From contig JAJRZI010000084.1 in the NCBI GenBank assembly GCA_024275295.1, positions 1 through 41,078 of the forward strand: a DNA stretch of 41,078 nt, given 5' to 3'. Source of the DNA: Gammaproteobacteria bacterium (GTDB taxonomy: Bacteria; Pseudomonadota; Gammaproteobacteria; Chromatiales; Chromatiaceae). Positions 17,644 to 26,922 of the stretch are shown piece by piece. The notes beneath the pieces were generated by a model, which saw only the letters and a list, made by a program, of their open reading frames with translations, searched no databases and was not told the origin of the DNA. How positions within the stretch are numbered: position 1 is the first letter of the stretch; each line of letters starts with the position of its first letter. A program made the translations under genes and the position numbers.

Positions 17644-18812
17644 TTTTCCATTACTCGCCTAAAAAGCTTAAGCAAACCGAGGGATGTATCGTCCCAGCTA
17701 AATCTCTCCGCATATTGCCGGGTTAGTATCTTACTGGGTGCATTTGCGTATAAATATTTGATGCCTTTGGCAATGCTTTCGACTGTTCGACTTTCTACCA
17801 GAATGCCAGCCTCGGGAGCAGAAACTACTTCCGGTGTTCCCCAAATGTTCGTTGCGACCACAGGTGTGCCACATGCCATGGACTCAAGCAATACGTTAGC
17901 CCAGCCTTCCCGGCTTGAGGCCAATACAAGCATATCCACAGCACCATAATATTGACATAGCTCTTCACTTGGTAGCACGCCAAGGAAAGTGACTCTATCC
18001 ACTACGCCTAGATCGCCCGCCAGCTGCTGCAGTCTTTTATTCTCCGGCCCCTGGCCGGCAATAAGCAGCTTAATATCTGGCAATAACTGCAGTGCCTCGA
18101 TCACTAGGTGATGCCCCTTTCGCTCGATCAGGTGACCAACAGAAAGTATCGTTTTGTCACGGATACCAAGAAATGAGCGCAATTCATCTCTATTCCCTGG
18201 AGGAGAAAATGCCTCCAGGTCAACACCATTGCGTAGCACCACAACACGTTCATCTGCCACACCTAACTCTATCAAGCTGTCTTTCAATGCCTGACAGACA
18301 GTCACCATGGCACTCGCCTCTCTTGCCGCCGATTGAATCATGGCACGTGGTTTTGTATATTGCGGCACCAAATTAAGATCCGTGCCACGCGCCGTAATGG
18401 TGACCGGTTTATTCAGTGCTTGTGCAATTTTGACCGCAGCAACACCATCTGGATAAAAATAATGTGCATCCAGAATGTCGAAATCATAGCCGTCCGCAAT
18501 GATACGCTCGATCACCGGCAAGGCTGTGGCCGCCATAGCAGAGGGGGTCCAATTCATGCCGATTTTAGGCACCACCAGATAGCGGGGATGCTGAATGCTA
18601 ATCCCGTGCCTAATTTCTGACGCTGGCACCCTGGCAAAACCGCCGTACTCTCCGTAAACCTTCGCGCCAAACGGAAACCACGGCACGGGTGCAACCACCT
18701 TGCTCTGAACCTGGCTGTTAGCGAGCAAATGCCGCAAACGGTTTTCCACAAATACACCGTGATGTGGCGTTACAACATTAGGATAAAGCGTGCTGAAAGT
18801 AAGCAATTTCAT
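17640..18812 (-). CDS. GT4-family glycosyltransferase
   Basis: This is a ~390-aa GT-B enzyme. I start it at ATG 18812 (MKLLTFSTLYPNVVTPHHG), the normal GT4 opening, eight bases after the preceding stop. The frame stays open to 18884, but that part overlaps the sulfotransferase. Recognisable parts are FDILDAHYFYPDGVAA, the central VVVLRNGVDLEAF, LLIAGQGPENKRLQ, and SSREGWANVLLESMACGTPVVATNIWG with the conserved Glu pair. It is probably one of the assembly enzymes of the repeat unit. Confidence 0.9.
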   Translation of the reverse strand: MKLLTFSTLYPNVVTPHHGVFVENRLRHLLANSQVQSKVVAPVPWFPFGAKVYGEYGGFARVPASEIRHGISIQHPRYLVVPKIGMNWTPSAMAATALPVIERIIADGYDFDILDAHYFYPDGVAAVKIAQALNKPVTITARGTDLNLVPQYTKPRAMIQSAAREASAMVTVCQALKDSLIELGVADERVVVLRNGVDLEAFSPPGNRDELRSFLGIRDKTILSVGHLIERKGHHLVIEALQLLPDIKLLIAGQGPENKRLQQLAGDLGVVDRVTFLGVLPSEELCQYYGAVDMLVLASSREGWANVLLESMACGTPVVATNIWGTPEVVSAPEAGILVESRTVESIAKGIKYLYANAPSKILTRQYAERFSWDDTSLGLLKLFRRVMEK

Positions 18813-18819
18813 TTTCGGG

Positions 18820-19806
18820 TTAAAAGTCATCCATATAGCGTTGGCCAATAGGCGACTTCGCAATGACCGCTTTAATCGCGTCAATTTTTTCCTGACTTAA
18901 TACTGTCCGCCACTTACTGGCGGCCTTTTCTGGATTTTTATATACGCTATAATAAGAATCTGAATCCTTTCTGGTGCTAGCCCCAAGAAATTCCATTGTT
19001 TGCTCACACCATTCTAGTCCAGAAAACTCAAAACACGATTGTGCAGTCTCCACCGGATTCGCGCACATATCTTCATATCTTAAGACCATCACGTTATTGT
19101 TGTCTTTTGTATCATCATGCGCTTTTTCATTAAACAGCACCCAGCGCCAGGCCAAACGCTCTTCGGGTGACAGAGTAAGAAGTTTATCCATGGACAAGCC
19201 ATAACTGGCCGCCTGTTCCGTTGCCAATAAGCGCTCATACAACGGATAGTCTTCGCTTGCTGATACAAAACTGGTGAATTTTTTATTGTTCTCGCCACTC
19301 AATACGGATGTAATATAACCACAAGGGTGACGCAATATATGAATACCCTTGCAGCCAGGGAGACTATTAACAATAACTCCCATGCGTCCCAGCAATTGAA
19401 TTGATTTCCATACCACAACGAAATTCGTTGAAAGATGCCTATTGACGGGCCGAATGACAGGTAGCCCGAGATCTTTTTTCAGCACTGACAAAGCACCCGA
19501 CAATAATACGCTACCCCTGAATAAACCCTGTCTCATAGGGGAAGCATAGGCTTTATTAAAAAAAGGAAGCTTGCCATTTATCTCCGGCCGGCGACTAAGA
19601 ACGAACTGCTCAACATATTCATTAATAAAATCAACATATTTTGCCGAACTACCAGCACTCTCCAGCAATGGAATCTCATTAATCTTGTCCCATGTATCCG
19701 GCTCATGGCGATAAAGTGTGTGCCTGTGACTGTCAAATATTTTCCCAATCCAAGTCGTGCCGGATCGAGGCATGCCAAACAACAGTATTATCGGTTGTTT
19801 AATCAT
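18820..19806 (-). CDS. Sulfotransferase-family protein
   Basis: This is a 328-aa protein. Residues 8-19 (LLFGMPRSGTTW) are the PAPS-binding loop with the expected PRSGTT, and GIHILRHPCGYITSVLSG is the 3'-phosphate-binding motif. The C-terminal NVMVLRYEDMCANPVETAQSCFEFSGL is also typical of the family. It lies eight bases downstream of the amidotransferase gene and directly before two GT4 genes, so it belongs to the glycan pathway. Together with 8145-8918 it implies a sulfated exopolysaccharide (inference). Confidence 0.85.
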   Translation of the reverse strand: MIKQPIILLFGMPRSGTTWIGKIFDSHRHTLYRHEPDTWDKINEIPLLESAGSSAKYVDFINEYVEQFVLSRRPEINGKLPFFNKAYASPMRQGLFRGSVLLSGALSVLKKDLGLPVIRPVNRHLSTNFVVVWKSIQLLGRMGVIVNSLPGCKGIHILRHPCGYITSVLSGENNKKFTSFVSASEDYPLYERLLATEQAASYGLSMDKLLTLSPEERLAWRWVLFNEKAHDDTKDNNNVMVLRYEDMCANPVETAQSCFEFSGLEWCEQTMEFLGASTRKDSDSYYSVYKNPEKAASKWRTVLSQEKIDAIKAVIAKSPIGQRYMDDF

Positions 19807-19814
19807 TATGCTTT

Positions 19815-21713
19815 TTATATCCGTGCGACGTTTCTAAGAAACGATTCAAACATGAGCAACGACCATAATACCGCGCTGTGCTCACTCTTACCGGACTGAT
19901 GCTCATCGACTAGCTTTGCCAAAAACCCCTTATCAAACATACCGGTTTCCATGAGGGTTTCGCCAAGAACAGCGTCGCGTACACGCTGCTTTAACGGACC
20001 ACGAAACCAACTGGATATAGGCACACCGAAGCCCATTTTTGGTCGATAAAGGATATCCTGGGGAAGATAGGGTTCCAGCGCCTTTTTGAAAATATACTTT
20101 CCCTCCTGACCACGCAGTTTCAGTGACGGCGTTAGTCTTGCTGACCATTCCATGAATTCGTGATCCAGTATTGGCACACGCACTTCCAGAGAATGAGCCA
20201 TGCTGGCACGATCAACCTTAACCAGGATGTCGCCAGGAAGGTAAGTCTTGATATCGATATACTGAATCAGCGACAGAGGGTCATGCGTCGGCGAACGGCT
20301 TGCATGATGGCGGAAAACCTCTACCGCATGGTAACCCCCAAGCTTATGTCGAAACTCTTGGGAAAACATATTGCTGCGAACACCATCGACACAAACCGAT
20401 ATGCTGTGCAGATAGGCTGCAAAACTATCCTTGGCCAATGCCTGAAACGTAGACTTGGCACGAAATATTTTCGGTGCCCAATCCATTTTGGGATAGGCCG
20501 AACCCAGTAAGCCGAATACCGGTTTTCTCAACGGGCCGGGTAACATGCCTCGAATCTTTTCTTCATTCATATGCCAGCGATGGCGGCGGTAGCCCGCAAA
20601 GGTTTCATCACCACCGTCACCGGACAGAGCCACAGTAACGCGTTTTTTTGCCAATTCACAAACCCGGTAGGTCGGCATGGATGAACTGTCGGCGAAAGGC
20701 TCATCATAGAGGCTAGCCAAGTGATCTACGAGATCGAAGTCATTTGGGTCCACCTGATCCAGGTGATGATTGGTGTGATAGCGCTCGGCGACCATTTGGG
20801 CGAATTCGGTTTCGTTGAATTTTGGATCACCAAAACCGATAGAGCAGGTGTTTACCGGGTCATTCGGATTCAACCCTGCCATCATGGCCACGATGGCGCT
20901 GGAGTCCACACCACCGGACAGGAATGCGCCCAATGGCACTTCAGACATCAAGCGTATATCAACAGCCTCTTTGAGTCGCTCGATGAGTTCAATCTTAATA
21001 TCGGCTTCGCTTCGCCGATATATGGGCTCGAAACTGATATCCCAGTACTCGCTTGGCTGGCCGGCACCCTTTTGTCGTGAAACCAGTAACGTGTGCGCAG
21101 GCGGAAGTTTATGAACCGCGCTGAATATGCATTTCGGGTCTGGGACATACCCCAGGGCGAAGTAGTCTTCCACCGCAGTGGGGTCGATATCGCGGGAAAG
21201 GTTTGGGAACACCAGCAAGGATTTAAGCTCAGAGCCAAAAATAAATTTTCCGTCAGGAAGAGTCGCGTAGTACAGCGGTTTTTTGCCCAACCGATCGCGA
21301 GCCAAAAACAACGTCTTCTTGTTTTTATCCCATACCGCAAAGGCAAACATACCCCTGAATCGTTCAACACATTTTTCGCCCCACTCTTCCCAGGCGTGGA
21401 CAATGACTTCGGTGTCGGAATGGGTTTTGAAAACATGCCCAGCCGCTTTCAACTCGTCACTTAAGTCCGGGAAATTGTAGATCTCACCATTGAAGGTAAC
21501 GATGACGGAGCCGTCTTCATTTTCCATGGGCTGTTTGCCGCTGGAAAGGTCTATAATAGAGAGGCGTCGATGACCTAGGCCGACGCCTGGTTCAATGTGC
21601 AGACCACCGGCATCCGGCCCGCGGTGGAACTGGGTCTCGTTCATTTTATGGAGAAGTCCACGCTCTATTGGACGTTCACCATTGAGATCAAATATTCCGA
21701 CTATGCCGCACAC
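19815..21713 (-). CDS. XrtA-associated amidotransferase, asparagine-synthase type (TIGR03108 type)
   Basis: This is a 632-aa protein. It starts GTG then TGC (21713), giving MCGIVGIF with the Cys2 glutaminase nucleophile; RRLSIIDL and TFNGEIYNF complete that domain. The synthetase domain has FLSGGVDSSAIVAMM near residue 260 and ALSGDGGDETFAGYRRHRW. The ending (KMGFGVPISSWFRGPLKQRV) is typical. This is the standard amidotransferase of XrtA loci. It transfers glutamine nitrogen to an unknown acceptor, presumably a uronic-acid-type sugar or a peptide (inference). It starts one base after the TIGR03088-type GT stop. Confidence 0.93.
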   Translation of the reverse strand: MCGIVGIFDLNGERPIERGLLHKMNETQFHRGPDAGGLHIEPGVGLGHRRLSIIDLSSGKQPMENEDGSVIVTFNGEIYNFPDLSDELKAAGHVFKTHSDTEVIVHAWEEWGEKCVERFRGMFAFAVWDKNKKTLFLARDRLGKKPLYYATLPDGKFIFGSELKSLLVFPNLSRDIDPTAVEDYFALGYVPDPKCIFSAVHKLPPAHTLLVSRQKGAGQPSEYWDISFEPIYRRSEADIKIELIERLKEAVDIRLMSEVPLGAFLSGGVDSSAIVAMMAGLNPNDPVNTCSIGFGDPKFNETEFAQMVAERYHTNHHLDQVDPNDFDLVDHLASLYDEPFADSSSMPTYRVCELAKKRVTVALSGDGGDETFAGYRRHRWHMNEEKIRGMLPGPLRKPVFGLLGSAYPKMDWAPKIFRAKSTFQALAKDSFAAYLHSISVCVDGVRSNMFSQEFRHKLGGYHAVEVFRHHASRSPTHDPLSLIQYIDIKTYLPGDILVKVDRASMAHSLEVRVPILDHEFMEWSARLTPSLKLRGQEGKYIFKKALEPYLPQDILYRPKMGFGVPISSWFRGPLKQRVRDAVLGETLMETGMFDKGFLAKLVDEHQSGKSEHSAVLWSLLMFESFLRNVARI

Positions 21714-21714
21714 G

Positions 21715-22911
21715 TTATTGTTCGCTCACATATTCTACTGTTGATTCCGAGCCGAAAAGCAGCTTATCGTACACTCGCAGATAACCACTGACCATACTGG
21801 TCATGCTGAACATTTTTTCCACACGCAAACGGCCTGCCTTGCCGTGGATTCTGCGCAGTTCCGGAGCATCGACGTAACGCTGAATAGCTTGTGCCATGGC
21901 GACTTCATCCGCCGCTGGAATGGTCACGCCTGTTTCGCCCTGACTGACCAACTCCGGATTCCCTCCAACCGCTGTTGCCACCACCGGCAGGCCCGTCGCC
22001 ATAGCCTCCAGTATCGTGTTCGATACGCCCTCGATAAGCGACGGCAGGACGAAGATATCCAATGTCTGCATCATTTTCGATGCATCGTTCCGCGCACCAG
22101 GCAGCCAGGCAAGGTGTTCGGCTTTTGCCTCGCGCAATATGGCTTGAGCTTGTTCCCGCAGGGGACCATCACCGATCAATACCAGTCGTAGGCGTTCTCT
22201 GCCTTTTTCCACCGTATCCAGTAATGCAATAAAGGCGCGCACCAAGGTCAACTGATTTTTCTCGGACTGCATGCGGCCTATAGTACCAATAACAATGCCA
22301 TCCTTGGGGGAAAAATGCTCGACGGGTAATGGTAGGCGATGTTTGACTGAAAAAAATTGCTCGGTATCCACGCCATTATAAATCTGGCTGATTTTTTGTG
22401 GGCCCGCACCGGCAGATGTCTCTAACCAACTGGCCAAATCCTGCGACAGCGCGACATAACGCGACACCAATGGTCGCATAACTTTCCGAAACAGCAGGTA
22501 TTTCCGGTTCGTACCCTGAAGATCAGTGGTGTCTCTGCCGTGTTCACCCTGAACTCGATGGCGCACACCCGCAAGCCAGGCTGGAAATTGAAACTCTAAA
22601 GCCCCCAAATTACGAGTATGCACAATTGCCGGCCGTAAGCGCCGCATGAGCCGCCAAAAACGCACGTATGCACCCAGATCGTTGCCCGGCCGCTTATGTA
22701 AGGCATAAACTTCTACATCTTTGCGCTGGATACGCTCGCGGAAATCGGTGTAGTCATCAATGCACACAATAGCGTGACGATAGCGTTCCGCCGGCATGTG
22801 ATTAATCAGGTTGACGAGGCCATTCTCCAGCCCACCCACGGCCAGGCGGTAAATAACATGTACCACAAGCGGTGGCTGACTGACGGTCGTTCCTGTCATT
22901 GCTCCTGTCAT
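21715..22911 (-). CDS. XrtA-associated GT4 glycosyltransferase (TIGR03088 type)
   Basis: This is a 398-aa GT4 protein. PLVVHVIYRLAVGGLENGLV, AIVHTRNLGALEFQFPAWLAG and VQGEHGRDTTDLQG are signatures I know from the 'sugar transferase, PEP-CTERM/EpsH1 associated' family. The C-terminal domain has RLVLIGDGPLREQAQ and SLIEGVSNTILEAMATGLPVVAT. ATG 22911 overlaps the xrtA stop as ATGA; an alternative ATG at 22899 would drop four residues. It is a cytoplasmic, membrane-associated assembly enzyme. Confidence 0.93.
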   Translation of the reverse strand: MTGAMTGTTVSQPPLVVHVIYRLAVGGLENGLVNLINHMPAERYRHAIVCIDDYTDFRERIQRKDVEVYALHKRPGNDLGAYVRFWRLMRRLRPAIVHTRNLGALEFQFPAWLAGVRHRVQGEHGRDTTDLQGTNRKYLLFRKVMRPLVSRYVALSQDLASWLETSAGAGPQKISQIYNGVDTEQFFSVKHRLPLPVEHFSPKDGIVIGTIGRMQSEKNQLTLVRAFIALLDTVEKGRERLRLVLIGDGPLREQAQAILREAKAEHLAWLPGARNDASKMMQTLDIFVLPSLIEGVSNTILEAMATGLPVVATAVGGNPELVSQGETGVTIPAADEVAMAQAIQRYVDAPELRRIHGKAGRLRVEKMFSMTSMVSGYLRVYDKLLFGSESTVEYVSEQ

Positions 22912-24461
22912 TGATTAACGGCTCCCCGTAACTGAGGCAACATGGTCGTCAGGAAGTCCTCCATCACCACTGCGGCTTCTTCGGCGCCCATTGAATATTC
23001 CGCTGATATCACCCAGGCCGCCGAGCCACTACGAGTTCCCAGTAAACGGCTCCGTGCCGCATAGGCCTTTGCCCACACACGACTCACCGTTGCAGAACCA
23101 TCTATTTCATACCAATGCCACACCAGTCGTGTACGGCCCTCTGATTCCAGGCGCGTAACGAGCACTGGCCAACTTCGTTTAGCCGACAAGCGTGCCTGTG
23201 TAACCCCACCGCCCAAGCGGCGAGACTGTTTGTCATCAAACACCACGTTATTCCAGTTGATCAGTTCTGCGTCCTTGTTTTGGCTCGGGTAATAGGCCAG
23301 ATAGACCTGCACACTTTCCCCATCCTTACGGTACTCAACACGATGCTCTTGGGCCCCAACGACGCTTGGGCTCCACTGAGTGTCCGTTTCAAATGGCCCG
23401 CTCCACTCTTCATGCCCCAATGGCAGCTTTACATCGGTCGCCAATGCTTCTGCGCTTCGGGCATCCATCCAGGCAGCAAATCCCGATGCGCTTATTGCCA
23501 CGCCGGTTGCCAAAACAGCCCACATTACAAACGTCAAGATAGTTGGTGCTTTTCCATTGACTGCGACGATATCCGCTGACACCGTCTCTTTACCAGGCAC
23601 CGATACCGCTTTTTCACGAAAGAAGGAACCCACCCAAAACAGCAGAAAGATAACCACACCGAAGAAGATCCAGCCATAGATAATATGATCGACGCCCACC
23701 GCCAGGCTGTAATCGCTTAGATGGGCTATCATTACAATGCCATAGGCACGGATACCATTGGCAATAATGGGCACTATTGCCGCCATAACAATAAATATCA
23801 GACGTCGCTTTAGACTCGTGTAATTCAGATAGGCATAGAGAGTACCCAAAGCCAGGGAGGCAATGAGATAACGTATCCCACTACAGGCTTCGGCCACCTC
23901 AAAACTGCCGCTGGGAATATGAAAAAACAGCCCTTCCCAATAAACAGGAATGCCCGTCAGTTGCAATGCCCACACCGAAAAAACCGCAGTTATATCTTGT
24001 AGCGGAAGTACCAAAAAATCTCCTACGGGAACGGCAAAAAATAAATAAGCCAACGGAAACATAATTTTCCGCACAACATCGTTACCGAAGATTACCCAGA
24101 CGAAAACAGGCAGCATTGTTACAACCGCCAGCTGCTCAACCACTGCCAACTGAGCGGCATAGCCCAGCAGCCAGAGCAGTGCCGGGAACACCATTAGTAG
24201 TGTGGCTCGTGGTGCAGGCTGAGGTGACACACGCGCAAGTTCAGCGCGTTTTTCCCAAATGAGGTAAGCCACAATGGGCAAAATCAAAAAGCCATGGGCA
24301 TAGGTCTCAGACCGCCACCAAATGCTGACAATATCGCTGTAGCTAGACCAGAAAACAGCTCCCAGCACCAGCAAGGAAGTCCCAAATGCGATGGACGCCG
24401 AGAACCACCCCGGCGACCAGCCAAGACTTTTCGTTTTTTCGGCTACAACCACGCCCGTCAT
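22908..24461 (-). CDS. xrtA: Exosortase A with fused EpsI domain
   Basis: This is a 517-aa protein. The first ~290 residues form the multi-pass exosortase domain. The catalytic Cys193 lies in VAEACSGIRYL, Arg238 in NGIRAY and His259 in VGVDHIIYGW, so the Cys-Arg-His triad is complete. After a charged loop and one more hydrophobic segment (~310-335), residues ~345-510 form the periplasmic EpsI/DUF3485 domain (VQVYLAYYPSQNKDAELINWNNVVFDD). The enzyme is an inner-membrane transpeptidase-type protease expected to cleave PEP-CTERM sorting signals and attach substrates to a glycan or lipid. Overlaps of 4 bases with both neighbours show tight coupling. It is the key gene of the window. Confidence 0.96.
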   Translation of the reverse strand: MTGVVVAEKTKSLGWSPGWFSASIAFGTSLLVLGAVFWSSYSDIVSIWWRSETYAHGFLILPIVAYLIWEKRAELARVSPQPAPRATLLMVFPALLWLLGYAAQLAVVEQLAVVTMLPVFVWVIFGNDVVRKIMFPLAYLFFAVPVGDFLVLPLQDITAVFSVWALQLTGIPVYWEGLFFHIPSGSFEVAEACSGIRYLIASLALGTLYAYLNYTSLKRRLIFIVMAAIVPIIANGIRAYGIVMIAHLSDYSLAVGVDHIIYGWIFFGVVIFLLFWVGSFFREKAVSVPGKETVSADIVAVNGKAPTILTFVMWAVLATGVAISASGFAAWMDARSAEALATDVKLPLGHEEWSGPFETDTQWSPSVVGAQEHRVEYRKDGESVQVYLAYYPSQNKDAELINWNNVVFDDKQSRRLGGGVTQARLSAKRSWPVLVTRLESEGRTRLVWHWYEIDGSATVSRVWAKAYAARSRLLGTRSGSAAWVISAEYSMGAEEAAVVMEDFLTTMLPQLRGAVNQ

Positions 24462-25719
24462 GAGATTAGCGCCGATAAATCCGCGTGAATCACTGGATTT
24501 TCCTCAACTGGGCCGGTCAATTCGAGCAACTCGTTAAAATGCTGTAGATTCTTTTCCCACCCATAGTTTTGCAACACACAACGTCGTGCTGCAGCCCCCA
24601 TGTCGGCACCCTGACCCGCCAATAGGCACAACGCCTGTTTGAGGAAAAGTTCTGGCTCCGACTCAATGAGCAAATCAATTCCCGCACGAGCGGAAATTCC
24701 TTCGCCTGCCTCGGGTGTCGCCAATACCGGCTTAGCCATCGCCATAGCCTCCAGTACCTTGTTTTGCACACCCCGGGCAATACGCATGGGAGCAACGGCT
24801 GCCATCGCATGGGCAATATAAGGACGAATATCACGCACAGCACCCGTTACTGTAACACCTGGTACTTTCCCCAGCGCCTGTATTTCCGAAGTGGGACGTG
24901 AGCCGACAATGTAGAACTCCGCATCGATGACATCAGCACGGATACTGGGGAAAATTTCCCTGGTGAACCACTGCACGGCATCTGCATTGGCCCAATAATC
25001 CATCGCCCCCGTGAACACCAGTCTTGGGCACGGTCGTGGGTACGGATTGGAATACTCCCGATTCGGTGAAAAATAGTCCGTATCCACACCGTTGTGTATC
25101 GCATTCACACGCACTGCAGTCTCTGGGGCCATTTTCTTAAACATGGCGCACTCGTCATCGGTTACAAGCACAGTGGCATCGAACTCACCGGCAATTTTGC
25201 GTTCGTAATCAAACAGGGTGCGGGCCTCACGCCCGTAAATCCAGCTCAGCGGCCAGGATTTTGCGCGGGCGTATTGCGCCCACTTATCCGAATCAATATC
25301 CACAAAATCCGCTATCCGCCGCAAATGAGAATATGCCGGGCCCGAGACAAATTGCGCCATGGGGGAAGAAAATACGACGGCATGTTCAATGGGACTCTTC
25401 GCCAGCAGGTCATCGACCCAACCCTGCATAGATTGGCTGGCATAATAGGGAATGGTCAGCGCCCCCCCTGTTAACAAGCCTTTGAGGCTGATTAACTTTC
25501 GATGATGTGGCTTTAAGTTCAGCAAACAAACTTCCCCACACAGTGCCTCAAGTTCCGCCTGATAACGCCAGTCATCTGGATCATCAACAAATGCCCCAAC
25601 GTGTACACGATAGGTCTTCGCCAAATGTTGAGCAAATTAAACGAGCGAATCTTATCGCCCTTATTGGGCGGATAAGGGATCCGGTGAACCAGAAACAGCA
25701 ACTCCTTTGCCTGATTCAT
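24458..25719 (-). pseudogene. XrtA-associated GT4 glycosyltransferase (TIGR03087 type), frameshifted
   Basis: The N-terminus ([30 protein letters not shown], split here for length) starts at ATG 25719. The family continuation [18 protein letters not shown] lies in another frame. One base is missing at about 25627-25628 in the minus-strand context CTCAA-CATTTGGCG; adding one base gives the normal L-(K/N)-H-L-A-K-T-Y-R-V. The span is 1262 bases, one short of a multiple of three, which agrees. The C-terminal part (VFTGAMDYWANADAVQWF, MAKPVLATPEAGEGI) is intact and would restore ~420 residues. Either the gene is inactive or the deletion is a sequencing error. It overlaps xrtA by 4 bases. Confidence 0.85.
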
Positions 25720-25783
25720 GACTTAGACCGCCTTGCTCATGATGGATCGCAGATGCAGGTGCAGGGATGCACCGGACAAAATC

Positions 25784-25857
25784 GTAGGGTGGGCATGTGG
25801 TTTATGCCCACCATTTTGTGTTGCGCCGCGAGGGCACATAAAACGTGCCCACCCTAC
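25784..25857. repeat. Palindromic MITE-like element
   Basis: The 74-base element is bounded by perfect 12-base inverted repeats GTAGGGTGGGCA (25784-25795) and TGCCCACCCTAC (25846-25857). Inside are imperfect copies of the same core (TATGCCCACC, GGGCACATAAAACG). It carries no frame. It sits between the two damaged core genes. Similar GTAGGGTGGGCA repeats are common chromosomal repeats in proteobacteria (recollection). Confidence 0.8.
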
Positions 25858-25881
25858 AGTGAATAACAGGCCGGTCATCGC

Positions 25882-26922
25882 TCAGCCCAGATTCCTAACA
25901 ATATGCGGCCCAAGCCACTGCGTCATGCCTAGGGGCAACTTGCGCCAAAGCTTGATAAACATCTGATACTTGGGATTATTGGGATTCACTTCCGGCACTT
26001 CCTTTGCTTTCACCAGGTGATATTCATAATGTAATGGCTCCGGCACAAAACCCCAGTTCTTTTTAAAACTGTAGGATCCGGCACCCTGCTTGCTGCGGCC
26101 AAAATCAAAGATGCGAATCCCCTCTTCCGCAGAGCGACGCATTAATTCCCAGTACATAAAGTCGTTACCTTTTAAGGCCCGGGCCTCGGAGGTACCCCCG
26201 CCATAATAAGGCAGTACCTCGTCTCGGAAATAGAAGTTCATCACGCTGGCCACGGTGCGACCATCCTTGGTGATGGTCAGTATACGGCAATCATCACCGA
26301 ACTCATCCCGTAACACCGTGAATAACCGACGCGAAAAGACCGGTGTTCCCAGGGCATGCACGCTCTGTGAATAGGCATTGTAGAAGCGATCCTAATCATT
26401 ATCCCAGGCGGATTCAAGGCCGGCCTTGATGCCCTTGCGCACCATGGCGCGCTGTTTGCGCGGGATGTTCTTGAGATTCTGCTCCGGGTCGGGATCGATT
26501 TCCTTGCGGAAGGTGACGTATAAATCCTTGTGCGCCCAACCCGGATGGTGCTGATGACGGTTGCGCATTTCCAGGGCATCCACGTCCAGGGTTTCTGCCT
26601 TCTCTTGGGCTGCACGAGTCAGCAGATCGGCAACCTCTTCGCTATTTGCAACCACGCCGCCATAGACGCAAAAGGGCAAGGACATGAGGTTATTACCAAA
26701 CAACCGGCTCCTGATCTGTGCCAACGGCAAGACACCCTCGATCCGTCCATTACGTTCGGCATAGAGAAACCAGGTGCGATGGTTGAAGACCTCTTCGATC
26801 ACCCGCTGCCAGCCAGCGCGGTGGAAAAAGGTGGCTTCACCGCACGAATCAACAAAGGCATCCCATCGCTCGTGATCGGCCGTGCTAAGCTCGCCGATTG
26901 TCAGTGCACTCTGCGCTGTCAT
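25882..26922 (-). pseudogene. XrtA-associated FemAB-like protein with internal amber codon
   Basis: The gene would encode 346 residues of the FemAB family tied to XrtA loci (TIGR03019 type). The first half includes AFVDSCGEATFFHRAGWQRV, LPFCVYGGVVA and IPRKQRAMVRKGIKAGL. A TAG at 26392-26394 interrupts DND-stop-DRFYNAYSQSVHALGTPVFS. The second half (YYGGGTSEARALKGNDFMYW, FDFGRSKQGAGSYSFKKNWG) continues in the same frame, so a single base change accounts for the break. FemAB proteins transfer aminoacyl or acyl groups in the GNAT fold. The C-terminal fragment could restart at an internal ATG near 26361. It overlaps the deacetylase stop as ATGA (26919-26922). Confidence 0.9.

Noticed and set aside
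25734-25880. CRISPR-like array
   Set aside because: There are inverted and inner repeats but no direct repeats with regular unique spacers, and no cas genes.
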